Assembly: GCF_024362205.1 (NCBI RefSeq)
Contig: NZ_CP101462.1
Location: forward strand, 2,469,001-2,533,000
DNA: 64,000 nucleotides
Reading direction: 5' to 3'
Source: Exiguobacterium aurantiacum
GTDB taxonomy: Bacteria; Bacillota; Bacilli; Exiguobacteriales; Exiguobacteriaceae
Part shown: piece after piece, positions 34,227 through 42,855 of the stretch
Position numbering within the stretch: the stretch's first letter is position 1
Layout: each line of letters opens with the position of its first letter
Notes under the pieces: model-generated
Database searches by the model: none
What the model was told of the DNA's origin: nothing
The model's input: the letters and a program-made list of their open reading frames with translations, nothing else
Program-made: the position numbers and the translations under genes

Positions 34227-35284
34227 ACATTGCCTCCTTCAAAGCGATGCGGGACACGCCATGAGCGTGCGCATAATTGTTCTGAGTTATTGGCGTGCCC
34301 GGTGCGGGTCACGTCATCGATTTTCGTGAGATGGCCGTACAGCTCCACGCGGTCTCCGACTTGAATCGTGTCATCGACGCGCAAGAAACTGTGGCTCATG
34401 AAGATGTTACTGATGAACGGATAGGCCCGTCCTTCGATGTGGGCCGGCAAGAAGCGCCGAGCCCGCATGAGTCCGTCGCCATAACCGACCGAGAGAACGG
34501 CGATGCGTTCATTCGTCTCGGCCGTGTAGCCCGTACCGTAACCGACGTGGGCACCGGCCTCGATGTCGTGCACGGCGACGACTTCCGTCTCCCAGCGAAA
34601 CGCCGGGATGAGCCAATCGACCGGTTCGACCGAAGAGTAGCCATACAGGAAGATGCCGACACGCACGTGTGTGCAATGCCCGAGGCGCGGATCCGCTTGT
34701 AGTGTCGCGGCGCTGTTGGCCGCATGCACGATCTCGAACGTATGCCGTTCGATGAGACGATTCGACCAGTCGGCGAACCGTTCCACGTGCACGCTATGTT
34801 CGATTTCGGCGTTGTCGGCGTCAGCGAGCGGGAAATGAGTACATAACCCGACGAGGTCGAGCCCTTCGTCTTGGCAAAACGCGACGATGGCCAGCGCTTC
34901 TTTGAACGTCTTGGCACCGAAGCGGTTCATCCCGACGTCGAGCTTTAAATGAAGGCGGACCCCGTCGAGCTGGTCCCGTTGCGAGACGAGCCAGTCATAG
35001 GAACCGATGGCGACGTCAAGGTGGTCACGATGGACGGTTGCCCAGTCGTAGACCGGGTTCATGACGAGGACGCGCGCTTCCGGAGCTGATGCCCGGACCT
35101 CGCTCGCCTCGTCCAGCGTCGTCACCATGAAGTGACGCACCCCTTCTTCGTACAGTGTCGTCACAACTGGCTCCATCCCTAAGTTATAGGCGTTGTTTTT
35201 AACGACGGCGAACACCGGTCGGCCAAGCGCTTCAATCCGACGTTTGTTTTCGCGAATCGCATTCAAGTCAATTGTGACTCCCAT
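34196..35284 (-). CDS. alanine racemase-like protein of the lysine operon
   Basis: A 362-residue fold-type III PLP enzyme. The PLP lysine is K29 in VFAVVKNNAYNLG, where classical alanine racemases have KADAYGHG. The catalytic tyrosine motif is present as VGYGTGY. In the C-terminal barrel the usual GRVxMDQ block is replaced by a SNIFMSHSFLRVDD segment. The same place, between dapD-type genes and lysA, holds alr2 in Staphylococcus aureus, so this is probably that paralogue. It may racemise alanine or another amino acid. Its end overlaps lysA by 31 bases. Confidence 0.82.
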   Translation of the reverse strand: MGVTIDLNAIRENKRRIEALGRPVFAVVKNNAYNLGMEPVVTTLYEEGVRHFMVTTLDEASEVRASAPEARVLVMNPVYDWATVHRDHLDVAIGSYDWLVSQRDQLDGVRLHLKLDVGMNRFGAKTFKEALAIVAFCQDEGLDLVGLCTHFPLADADNAEIEHSVHVERFADWSNRLIERHTFEIVHAANSAATLQADPRLGHCTHVRVGIFLYGYSSVEPVDWLIPAFRWETEVVAVHDIEAGAHVGYGTGYTAETNERIAVLSVGYGDGLMRARRFLPAHIEGRAYPFISNIFMSHSFLRVDDTIQVGDRVELYGHLTKIDDVTRTGHANNSEQLCARSWRVPHRFEGGNVCTPPTNQFV

Positions 35285-35297
35285 ACAAAAAACTCCT

Positions 35298-36224
35298 TTA
35301 TTCTTTGACTCCAGCTTTGACGAACGTGATCCAATCGCGGTGTGTCGGAATTTGTCCCGTCACAGCCTCACGGTAACGCGCGAGCATGTTCGTCGCGACC
35401 GATTGGACGCCGCCGCCGATTGAGATGTTGTCGATTTCGATGACGCTCGTCACTTCAGCCGCCGTTCCCGTCAAGAAAATTTCATCTGCGACATATAGTT
35501 CGTCACGTCCGATGTGGCGCTCGATGACCTCGAACCCTTCCTCACGGGCAAGTTCGATCACCGTTTGACGCGTGATGCCGTCGAGCACCGAGCAATCGAG
35601 TGACGGTGTGAAAATTTTGTTTCCTTTGACGAGGAAGATGTTGGCGACGCTCGCCTCGCTGACGTTTCCGTTCATGTCGAGGGCGATCGCTTCGTCATAC
35701 CCGTCGCGGACCGCTTCTCCTTTAAGGAGTTGCGAGTTCATATAGTTCGCCGCCGCTTTCGCTTGCATCGGCATCATCGTCGAAGAGACGCGACGATACG
35801 AGGCGACTTTCGCGCGGATGCCGACCGTCTTGCTGAAATATTCGCCGAGCGGCCAGCATGAGATCGCGACGTGTACTTTCGTTTCCTGCGTCGGCATGAG
35901 TGCCTGCCAAGGTGTGCCGAGGAAAACGAATGGGCGGATGTAACAAGCCTCGAAGCCGTTGCGTTCAATCAATTCGATTGTCGCTTGTTCGAGCTCATCA
36001 ACCGTGTACGGCAAGTCGACGTGATAGTATGCACACGAACGAACGAGTCGCTCCAAGTGTTCACGGAGTCGGAAGATGGCCGGGCCTTCTTCTGTGTGGT
36101 ATGCCCGAATCCCTTCGAAAAAGCCGCTACCGTAGTGAATCGCGTGTGTCATGATACTCGTGTTCGCGTCACTCGGCTCGATCCAAGCCCCGTCTTGCCA
36201 CATCCATTGTCCATACTGTTCCAT
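35298..36224 (-). CDS. branched-chain aminotransferase-like (class IV PLP)
   Basis: A 308-residue class IV aminotransferase. IlvE features are HYGSGFFEGIRAY, the cofactor lysine in MMPMQAKAAANYMNSQL, DEAIALDMNGNVSEASVANIFLV and DGITRQTV. ATG 36224 is used (GGGAGAG 8 bases before). By sequence it is a branched-chain aminotransferase, yet it lies inside the lysine/DAP operon, where an N-acetyl-DAP aminotransferase and a deacetylase would be expected. Whether it moonlights in DAP synthesis is open. Confidence 0.85.
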   Translation of the reverse strand: MEQYGQWMWQDGAWIEPSDANTSIMTHAIHYGSGFFEGIRAYHTEEGPAIFRLREHLERLVRSCAYYHVDLPYTVDELEQATIELIERNGFEACYIRPFVFLGTPWQALMPTQETKVHVAISCWPLGEYFSKTVGIRAKVASYRRVSSTMMPMQAKAAANYMNSQLLKGEAVRDGYDEAIALDMNGNVSEASVANIFLVKGNKIFTPSLDCSVLDGITRQTVIELAREEGFEVIERHIGRDELYVADEIFLTGTAAEVTSVIEIDNISIGGGVQSVATNMLARYREAVTGQIPTHRDWITFVKAGVKE

Positions 36225-36271
36225 TTGTTCAACTCTCCCATTCATTGTTTATATTTTCTGTCTATTATACG

Positions 36272-36979
36272 TTACAGGGAGCGTAAGTCATCAACAAGTT
36301 GTGTTTTTTCTGCGGTTTTTTCATCTTTTTGCTTAATGACACGGGCTGGTGTGCCGGCGACGACGCTTCCGGCCGGGACGTCTTGTGTGACGACACTACC
36401 TGCTGCGACGACGGCATTTTCACCGACACGGACGCCTTCCAAGATGACGGCGTTCGCACCGACCATGACGCCATCTTCGATGATGACCGGGTCTTTTGAA
36501 GGTGGCTCAAGGACACCCGCCACGACGGCGCCGGCGCCAAGGTGGACGTTTTTCCCGAGCGTCCCGCGGGCACCGATGACCGCGTTCATGTCGACCATCG
36601 ACCCGTCACCGATGACGGCACCGATGTTGACGACGGCACCCATCATGACGACGACGTTGTTCCCGATTTGGACGTGGTCCCGGATGAACGAGCCTGGCTC
36701 GATACGGGCATTCAACTTCGTCGTGTCGAGCATCGGCACGGCGCTGTTGCGGCGGTCGTACTCGAGATGCGTGTCCGTGATGACGGCAGCGTTCGCTTCA
36801 ACGAAAGCAGCCGCACGTTCAGCCGTCGTGAGGAACAGTTTCGACTCGTCCGTTCCAAAGGCTTTGGCATCTTCGATAGTGAGACCGGCCAATTGACCGT
36901 TGACGTACAATTTGACTGGCGTTTCTTTCTTGGCATCTTTAATGTATTGCGCGATTTCATAAGCGTTTGTGAGTAACAT
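36272..36979 (-). CDS. dapH: tetrahydrodipicolinate N-acetyltransferase
   Basis: A 235-residue acetyltransferase of the acetyl branch of DAP synthesis. The N-terminal part ([25 protein letters not shown]) is the DapH-specific domain; the rest is a left-handed beta helix with hexapeptide repeats ([64 protein letters not shown]). It acetylates tetrahydrodipicolinate using acetyl-CoA. The start overlaps the end of dapB by 23 bases and has AGGAGG upstream. Confidence 0.94.
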   Translation of the reverse strand: MLLTNAYEIAQYIKDAKKETPVKLYVNGQLAGLTIEDAKAFGTDESKLFLTTAERAAAFVEANAAVITDTHLEYDRRNSAVPMLDTTKLNARIEPGSFIRDHVQIGNNVVVMMGAVVNIGAVIGDGSMVDMNAVIGARGTLGKNVHLGAGAVVAGVLEPPSKDPVIIEDGVMVGANAVILEGVRVGENAVVAAGSVVTQDVPAGSVVAGTPARVIKQKDEKTAEKTQLVDDLRSL

Positions 36980-37706
36980 GAGTGGCCTCCTCGTATAGGT
37001 TCGTTAAATTGTATAGTCCGGCTGGGCGGTCAAGAATCGTTGCCGCCGCAGCGAGTGCCCCGTTCGCGAAGACGCGTTTCGACAGGGCCGTGTGTTTCAA
37101 TTCAAGCATTTCGTCGTCTCCGGCGAAGAGCACCGTGTGTTCCCCGAAGATTGTGCCGCCGCGTACCGAATGCATACCGAGTTCATCGGCTGCACGCGCT
37201 TCGCGGCGCGGTGTCCGGTCGTATACCGGTGTCACATCGCGTTTCGCCTCGATGGCACGGGCGAGCAGTTCCGCCGTTCCGCTCGGTGCGTCGACTTTCT
37301 TGCGGTGGTGCGCCTCAATCACTTCGATGTCATAACCGAGCGTGAGCGGGACGAGTTGGTCGAGCAATTGTTTTAATAGCGCGATCCCATATGACGTGTT
37401 ATACGACTGGAAAATCGGAATCTCCTGAGACGCTGCTTCAATTTTAGCAAGCTCTGCTTCTGAGAACCCTGTCGTCGCGATGACGAGCGGAATCTGTTTG
37501 GCTTTCCCAAAAGCGAGCACGTCATCCAACAACGCCGGATTCGAGAAATCGATGACGACATCGACCTCGGCCTCGACGTCTTGTAGCGAGACGGGATGCT
37601 CCCCTCCGGCCGGTGAGACGATGGCCGTGACGTTCAAGTTTTGTGTCCGGGCGACTTCTTCGACGATCTGTCCCATCGCTCCGTATCCATGAATGAGTAA
37701 GTTCAC
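36957..37706 (-). CDS. dapB: 4-hydroxy-tetrahydrodipicolinate reductase
   Basis: A 249-residue NAD(P)H-dependent reductase of DAP synthesis. The Rossmann motif GYGAMG is at residues 8-13, DFSNP and ATTGFS follow, and the catalytic block is [15 protein letters not shown] with the histidine pair and lysine. The start is GTG 37706, overlapping the dapA stop (GTGA) with GAGGTGA before it. Confidence 0.95.
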   Translation of the reverse strand: MNLLIHGYGAMGQIVEEVARTQNLNVTAIVSPAGGEHPVSLQDVEAEVDVVIDFSNPALLDDVLAFGKAKQIPLVIATTGFSEAELAKIEAASQEIPIFQSYNTSYGIALLKQLLDQLVPLTLGYDIEVIEAHHRKKVDAPSGTAELLARAIEAKRDVTPVYDRTPRREARAADELGMHSVRGGTIFGEHTVLFAGDDEMLELKHTALSKRVFANGALAAAATILDRPAGLYNLTNLYEEATHVTHKRL

Positions 37707-38584
37707 TGTCTCACCTCATTGAACTGCTCCATCGCCGACAACAAGCGGGCCTCGGCCGTCGCGCTCATCGGGACGAGCGGGAGACGTGGTGCGCCGAACT
37801 CGAAGCCGCGCGCATTGAGTGCCGCTTTGACCGGAATCGGGTTCACTTCGGCGAACAATTCGTCGATGACCGGGAGCAGTCGGAGCTGCCAGCGGCGTGC
37901 CGTCTCCAAGTCTCCGGCGAGGAGCGCTTCGGCCAAGGCGACCGTCGCACCCGGATAGACGTTTGAGAGCACGGAGACGACACCTTGCGCGCCCCACGCC
38001 ATATAAGGAAGAATTTGATCGTCGTTCCCGCAATAGACAGGGAAGCCTTCCGGTACGTGCGCCATCATTTGAGCCATGACCGAGATGTCCCCGCTCGCTT
38101 CCTTGAGCGCGGCGATGCGTGGATGATCAGCGAGTTCCCCGACCGTTGCCGGATCCAGGGCGACACCCGTCCGCGACGGCACGTTGTAGAGCATGAGTGG
38201 AATCGGTGACGCGTCGGCGATCGCTGTGAAGTGGGCAATCAGACCCGCTTGCGTCGATTTGTTGTAATAAGGCGTGACGACCATCGCCATCTCGGCTCCG
38301 AGCTCGGCAGCCCGTTTTGTCTTTTGAATGCTGAGCGCCGTGTTGTTCGACCCGGTCCCGGCAATGATGACGGCACGTCCGGCAGCGATTTCAATCGCTT
38401 TGACGAGTAACGTCTCGAACTCTTCGTCCGTGATCGTCATACCTTCACCAGTCGTTCCCCCGATGACGAGGCCGTTGACGCCTTCTTTGATTTGATCTTC
38501 AATCAATGCTTCCCACGCTGTGAGATTTAATTGACCGTCTGCTTGAAACGGTGTAGCAAGTGCGGTTGCGACTCCTGTGAACAT
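37703..38584 (-). CDS. dapA: 4-hydroxy-tetrahydrodipicolinate synthase
   Basis: A 293-residue class I aldolase that condenses pyruvate with aspartate semialdehyde. It shows GTTGEGMTIT, AGTGSNNT, the tyrosine block VTPYYNKSTQAGL, MLYNVPSRTGVAL, and the Schiff-base lysine in IAALKEASGD. It is coupled to dapB by a 4-base overlap and preceded by AAGGGGGAG. Confidence 0.96.
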   Translation of the reverse strand: MFTGVATALATPFQADGQLNLTAWEALIEDQIKEGVNGLVIGGTTGEGMTITDEEFETLLVKAIEIAAGRAVIIAGTGSNNTALSIQKTKRAAELGAEMAMVVTPYYNKSTQAGLIAHFTAIADASPIPLMLYNVPSRTGVALDPATVGELADHPRIAALKEASGDISVMAQMMAHVPEGFPVYCGNDDQILPYMAWGAQGVVSVLSNVYPGATVALAEALLAGDLETARRWQLRLLPVIDELFAEVNPIPVKAALNARGFEFGAPRLPLVPMSATAEARLLSAMEQFNEVRQ

Positions 38585-38596
38585 ATAATCTCCCCC

Positions 38597-39592
38597 TTAT
38601 TTCGTAGCGGTCTGCCCAATCATGCATTGAGCGATTTGAACGGCGTTCGCAGCCGCGCCTTTTCGAACGTTATCAGCGACGCACCAGAGATGGAACGTGT
38701 TCGGTTGTGACTCGTCGACACGGACGCGACCGACATACACGTCGTCTGTCCCGTTCGCATCGAGCGGTGTCGGATAGACGAGTTCCCCCGGGTTGTCCAT
38801 CAAGACGACACCCGGCGCGTCCGCGAGCACGGCTTTCACTTCGGCAAGCGTCGCATCGCGGTCGAGCGTGACCGTAATCGAGACGGCGTGGCTGTTACGG
38901 ACCGGCACACGGACACATGTCGCCGTCACCCCGAGGTTCGGCGCGTTCAAAATCTTGCGCGTCTCTTCGATCATCTTCTGCTCTTCTTTCGTATAACCGT
39001 TCTCTAGGAACACATCGATGTGTGGCAAGACGTTATCGTAAATCGGATACGGATAGTTCTTCGGCTCTTCGCCGCGTGCTCCGCGTTCCAAGTCCTCGAT
39101 CCCTTTTTGGCCCGAGCCGGACACGGCTTGATACGACGTATAGGCGACACGTGTCAACCCGTATACTTCCGCGAGCGGTGCGAGCGCGACGACCGCTTGA
39201 ATCGTCGAGCAGTTCGGGTTGGCGATCAGCGTCTTGTCCGGGCTCAGTTCGACTCGGTTCACTTCCGGAACGATGAGCGGGATGTCCGCCTGCATCCGGA
39301 ATGCGCTCGAGTTGTCGATGACGATGACCCCTTGTTCACTCAGACGGGGTGCATATTGTTCACTGAGGCTGCCACCGGCCGAGAAAAGCGCGATGTCAAT
39401 CGGGTCGGCATAAATTGCGTCCGACAGCTCCCGGATGACGACGTCCGTGCCATTCACGTTCACGGTCTTCCCAGCTGAACGGGCCGAGGCGTAAAGCAAT
39501 AATTCGTTGATTGGAAACTCATATTCGGTCAATACTTCGATCATCTTTTGACCGACGGCTCCGGTCGCGCCGACGACGGCTACGTTATACAT
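38597..39592 (-). CDS. asd: aspartate-semialdehyde dehydrogenase
   Basis: A 331-residue NADPH-dependent enzyme that reduces aspartyl phosphate. The N terminus VAVVGATGAVGQKMIEVL binds the cofactor; the catalytic cysteine is in IANPNCSTIQAVVAL, and YQAVSGSGQKGIEDL and the histidine-containing HAVSI block follow. It is the second gene of the lysine operon, 12 bases after lysC, with TAAGGGGGAG at its start. Confidence 0.96.
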   Translation of the reverse strand: MYNVAVVGATGAVGQKMIEVLTEYEFPINELLLYASARSAGKTVNVNGTDVVIRELSDAIYADPIDIALFSAGGSLSEQYAPRLSEQGVIVIDNSSAFRMQADIPLIVPEVNRVELSPDKTLIANPNCSTIQAVVALAPLAEVYGLTRVAYTSYQAVSGSGQKGIEDLERGARGEEPKNYPYPIYDNVLPHIDVFLENGYTKEEQKMIEETRKILNAPNLGVTATCVRVPVRNSHAVSITVTLDRDATLAEVKAVLADAPGVVLMDNPGELVYPTPLDANGTDDVYVGRVRVDESQPNTFHLWCVADNVRKGAAANAVQIAQCMIGQTATK

Positions 39593-39604
39593 GGTGACTC
39601 CCCC

Positions 39605-40804
39605 TTATAAATGGAAACGTTCGGCGATGGCTGCGACCGCCGCCTCAACGTCTTGTTCATTGATCGTGTACGAGATGCTGATCTCGGATGTCGTGACTTG
39701 ATAAAATGGGATCCCGCTCTCACGGAACGTGGCGAACAATTCGGAGGCGACGCCCGTCGCGTCGCGCATACCGATCCCGACGACCGAGATTTTCGCATGC
39801 TCGGTATGACGGTCGATTTTGATTTGCGGGAACGTCTCGGTCAATTCCGCGAGTGCCTCTTCGAGGAACGCCTCTTCATCGAGCGGACAGGTGAACGATA
39901 AGAACACTTCCCCATCGAACGCCGTCTGACTGATCATGTCGATGTTGACATGACGCTGTGACAACTTCTCGAAAATATCAGCGACTCCTGCCACCGAATG
40001 TGGAATATGTTTGATCGAGACACTGAGCACGTTCTTCACGACGCTCACGCTCGTCACCGCTTTTTGTTCCATCGCCTGTGTCATATCCATGATCCATGTT
40101 CCTCCTTCGCTCGCAAGCGTCTTTCCTACAAAGATGTTCACATCAAATTTTTTCGCGAGCTCTACGCTTCGCATCTCCATCACTTTCGACCCGAGCGCGC
40201 TCATCTCCATCATCTCGTCATACGAGACGGTATCTAATCGGCGTGCCGTCTTATGGATGCGCGGGTCAGCCGTATAGACTCCGGCGACGTCCGTATAAAT
40301 CTCGCAACGTTTGCTGAGGACGGCGGCCAAGGCAACGGCGGTCGTATCTGACCCGCCCCGCCCGAGCGTCGTCACGTCCCCAAGCTCATTGACACCTTGG
40401 AAGCCGGCGACGATGACGACGTCATACGTCCGAAGTTTTTCTTCAAGTACTTCTTTGCGAATCGCTTTGATTTTACTTTTCGTGTGAATGCCCATCGTGT
40501 CGATCCCGGCTTGTTGACCGGTGAGCGAGATGGCGGCGACGCCCCGAGAGTTCAAGGCGATGCTGAGGAGACTGATCGTCTGCTCTTCACCTACCGCGAG
40601 CAAGCGGTCGAGTTCACGAATCATCGGTCGTTCCGTGATTTGTTTGGCGAGCGATAAGAGTGAATCGGTCGTTTTTCCCATCGCCGAGACGACGACGACG
40701 AGTTTCTCGCCGGCCGCAGCCCGAGTCTGTAAATATTCGGAAATAGCCTGGATTTGTTCAATTGTGGCAACGGAGCTGCCTCCGAATTTCAATACGGTTG
40801 TCAT
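39605..40804 (-). CDS. lysC: aspartate kinase
   Basis: A 399-residue monofunctional aspartokinase. The nucleotide site KFGGSSVAT is at residues 6-14, then GFQGVNELGDVTTLGRGGSDTTAVALA and TDPRIHKTARRLDTVSYDEMMEM. Two ACT domains form the C terminus and probably sense lysine or threonine. The start ATG 40804 is chosen over the frame start 20 codons earlier, which lies in the riboswitch terminator region. It heads the lysine/DAP operon. Confidence 0.95.
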   Translation of the reverse strand: MTTVLKFGGSSVATIEQIQAISEYLQTRAAAGEKLVVVVSAMGKTTDSLLSLAKQITERPMIRELDRLLAVGEEQTISLLSIALNSRGVAAISLTGQQAGIDTMGIHTKSKIKAIRKEVLEEKLRTYDVVIVAGFQGVNELGDVTTLGRGGSDTTAVALAAVLSKRCEIYTDVAGVYTADPRIHKTARRLDTVSYDEMMEMSALGSKVMEMRSVELAKKFDVNIFVGKTLASEGGTWIMDMTQAMEQKAVTSVSVVKNVLSVSIKHIPHSVAGVADIFEKLSQRHVNIDMISQTAFDGEVFLSFTCPLDEEAFLEEALAELTETFPQIKIDRHTEHAKISVVGIGMRDATGVASELFATFRESGIPFYQVTTSEISISYTINEQDVEAAVAAIAERFHL

Positions 40805-40836
40805 CAGGTTCCCCACTTTCATGATGTCCACCAACA

Positions 40837-40885
40837 GAAAAAGCGGCAGACCGGTAGGAAGCACTCTCCCTACGGTCTGCCGCTT
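40837..40885 (-). terminator. riboswitch-controlled terminator before lysC
   Basis: A long stem, 40841-40859 with 40867-40885 with one bulge, followed by TTTTT on the minus strand. Confidence 0.93.
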
Positions 40886-40923
40886 GTACGCGCAGTTGAA
40901 AAACGATTAAAGAATCGTTCCGT

Positions 40924-41095
40924 AGATAGCGCTCCATGGCATTTCATCCATGGCAGTGTAGGCGTTGTTCACGACTACCCCAGCCTTCGTTCGTACGCAT
41001 GCGAACGTCGACTTCGGCGAATTTCCCCTTTCGGCTCGATCCGGAATGCGTCCGTGTCGATCAAGCGTACTCATGTCATTCGCAACCTCTATCTG
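40924..41095 (-). ncRNA. lysine riboswitch (L-box) of the lysC operon
   Basis: On the minus strand: GATAGAGGTTGCGA, then ATGAGTA, GCCGAAAGGGG, TTCGCCGAAG, GGCTGGGG, ACACTGCCATGG and, closing P1, GGAGCGCTATC. P1 pairs GATAG with CTATC. All conserved lysine aptamer blocks are seen, and a terminator follows, so lysine should shut off the operon. Confidence 0.95.
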
Positions 41096-41111
41096 TCAGT
41101 TGTTAGTTTTA

Positions 41112-41140
41112 GTTATAACAAATGCTTCCCGGCTTGCCAA
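41112..41140 (-). promoter_or_regulatory. promoter of the lysC operon
   Basis: TTGGCA, 17 bases, TATAAC with an extended -10 (TGT before it), on the minus strand about 20 bases before the L-box aptamer. Confidence 0.8.
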
Positions 41141-41176
41141 CCTTTTTTTAGAAAAAAGGAAAATTTCAAACAATGG

Positions 41177-41605
41177 TCACCACGCCTTGTGCATCATCCG
41201 GTGCGGGATGTCGGCATCTAAAAATTCATCGCCGTACGCCTCGTACCCGATTCGTTCATAGAACGGGAGCGCCGTCAGTTGGGCCCCAAGTTTGAGTTCT
41301 CGTAACTCGTTCGTCCGGGCGACGGATTCGATGGCGAGCATGATTTCCTTCGCGTATCCGTTACCTCGTGCCGTCGCGAGCGTGGCGACCCGTTCCACTT
41401 TTCCGACCCTGTCGCCGATTGGACGCAGGCGCGCCGTCGTCACCGGCTCACCTTCCACCGTCCCGACGAAATGGATGCAGTCTGGGTCGAGCTCGTCATA
41501 CTCGAGTTCGGGGGCGATGCCTTGTTCGTGAATAAACACCGTCGCTCGCACGACCCGTGCCTGTTCAATCAGTTCGGCTTCTGTGCCGTGTTCAATTTTC
41601 AACAT
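41177..41605 (-). CDS. GNAT family N-acetyltransferase (ElaA/YjcF-like)
   Basis: A 142-residue acetyltransferase. It has ARVVRATVFIHEQGIAPELEYDELD, typical of the ElaA/YjcF branch, and the acetyl-CoA motif VERVATLATARGNGYAKEIMLAI, ending with LPFYERIGYEAYGDEF. The start ATG lies 4-7 bases inside the end of the alaX gene, so both are probably translated together. The substrate is unknown. Confidence 0.88.
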   Translation of the reverse strand: MLKIEHGTEAELIEQARVVRATVFIHEQGIAPELEYDELDPDCIHFVGTVEGEPVTTARLRPIGDRVGKVERVATLATARGNGYAKEIMLAIESVARTNELRELKLGAQLTALPFYERIGYEAYGDEFLDADIPHRMMHKAW

Positions 41606-42759
41606 GATACCATTCCTTCCTGAAGCCGTTTCACGATTTCTGCCGTCGCGCGCTCCAAGTCAATGACCGATTCGAAGCGGGCTTGGGCTTGTTTATGACT
41701 GCCGCCGCCGCGACCGATGCCGAGGTCGTCGAGCGTCCGTTTTAAAAACTTGCCGATGGCGATGTCATGCGTCCCGTCGTGCATGAGCCATAGCTTCTGA
41801 CCCGTATGATTGGCTCCGACGGCGATTCGTCCGGTCGCGGCGATTCGTTCGACGATCGTCGTCGTCAGCGTCTCCGCTTCCGTCTTGCCGATGTGGGTGA
41901 TGACGTAATTGTCTTCTTGCAAAAAGGCAGCGACTTTCGCTTTCGCGACGCGGGCCTCGAGCGCCTTCACTTCCTTGTCCCGTTCAAGACGAAGATTCCG
42001 TTCCTCGATGACACGGGCGGCGACCGTCTCGTTCGTCGTCGACAACGTTTGATGGATCGTCCGTAGCGCGGTCCGGAACGAATGGACAGCGGTCAAGGCC
42101 CGAAGACCAGCGACATATGTCAAGCGGACGTTGCCGCGGACTTTCTTCATCGAGGTCACGTGGACGATTCCGAGTTGACCCGTCGCCTCCACGTGTGTCC
42201 CGCCGCACGCATTGTAATCGAGGCCGTCGATGGCGACGATTCGAATCGTACCGGTACGGTCGGTCGCTTTTCGTAAGCGAGTGTGTTCGACTTCTTCGGA
42301 CGACAGTTCATATGTGGAGACGGGGCGATTTTCAAAAACGATTCGTTGCACGTCCCGTTCTAACGATTCGATTTGATTCCAATCGAACACGTCCGTCTCG
42401 ATCTCAAGCGACGATTCCTCAGACCCAATCCCAAAACTGAGCGTCTGAATACCGTACTCGTCCTCTAACAAAGCCGTCAACACGTGCTGGGCCGTGTGTT
42501 GAATCGAATGGTCGCGTCGGACAGCGTCGTTGACGATGCCGGTCACAAGCGCCCCACGCTCGAGTTCCTGTTCGACTAAGTGCCAGACGACGTCATCGAC
42601 CCGCTGGATGTCGAGCACGGGCGCTCCGGCAAGTGTGCCGGCGTCAGGTGGTTGGCCTCCGCCTTCCGCATAAAACAGTGTAGTTTCAAGCGCGACCCAC
42701 GCCCCGCGCGCATCAGTGCGGGTATCGGTCACCGTCGTTTCAAATTGCCATGGATTCAT
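41599..42759 (-). CDS. alanyl-tRNA editing protein (AlaX-L type) with DHHA1 domain
   Basis: A 386-residue free-standing editing protein that clears serine or glycine from tRNA-Ala. The zinc site is made by HTAQHV and CGGTHV; the N-terminal part matches the AlaRS beta-barrel domain (YAEGGGQPPDAG), and the C-terminal DHHA1 region ends with GRGGGSHKQAQAR. Length fits AlaX type II/long forms. It forms a two-gene unit with the acetyltransferase, overlapping by 7 bases. Confidence 0.92.
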   Translation of the reverse strand: MNPWQFETTVTDTRTDARGAWVALETTLFYAEGGGQPPDAGTLAGAPVLDIQRVDDVVWHLVEQELERGALVTGIVNDAVRRDHSIQHTAQHVLTALLEDEYGIQTLSFGIGSEESSLEIETDVFDWNQIESLERDVQRIVFENRPVSTYELSSEEVEHTRLRKATDRTGTIRIVAIDGLDYNACGGTHVEATGQLGIVHVTSMKKVRGNVRLTYVAGLRALTAVHSFRTALRTIHQTLSTTNETVAARVIEERNLRLERDKEVKALEARVAKAKVAAFLQEDNYVITHIGKTEAETLTTTIVERIAATGRIAVGANHTGQKLWLMHDGTHDIAIGKFLKRTLDDLGIGRGGGSHKQAQARFESVIDLERATAEIVKRLQEGMVSC

Positions 42760-42790
42760 TTCTGTCGCCGCCTTTTCTGTAGGATATGTT

Positions 42791-42822
42791 CAGACAACTA
42801 GTCTAATTTGGTCTATAATAAG
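42791..42822 (+). promoter_or_regulatory. promoter and NagR-like operator of the gntR gene
   Basis: CAGACA, 17 bases, TATAAT (42814-42819). TTTGGTCTATAATAAG at 42807-42822 matches 11 of 16 positions of the NagR/YvoA site ATTGGTCTAGACCAAT and covers the -10 box, suggesting autoregulation. Confidence 0.6.
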
Positions 42823-42855
42823 AAACACTTACTTTTGAAGTCAGGAGCGATATGC

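Noticed and set aside
35871-36896. 341-codon open frame on the plus strand
   Set aside because: It lies antisense to the aminotransferase and dapH, shows low-complexity Thr/Ser/Pro composition and no ribosome site.
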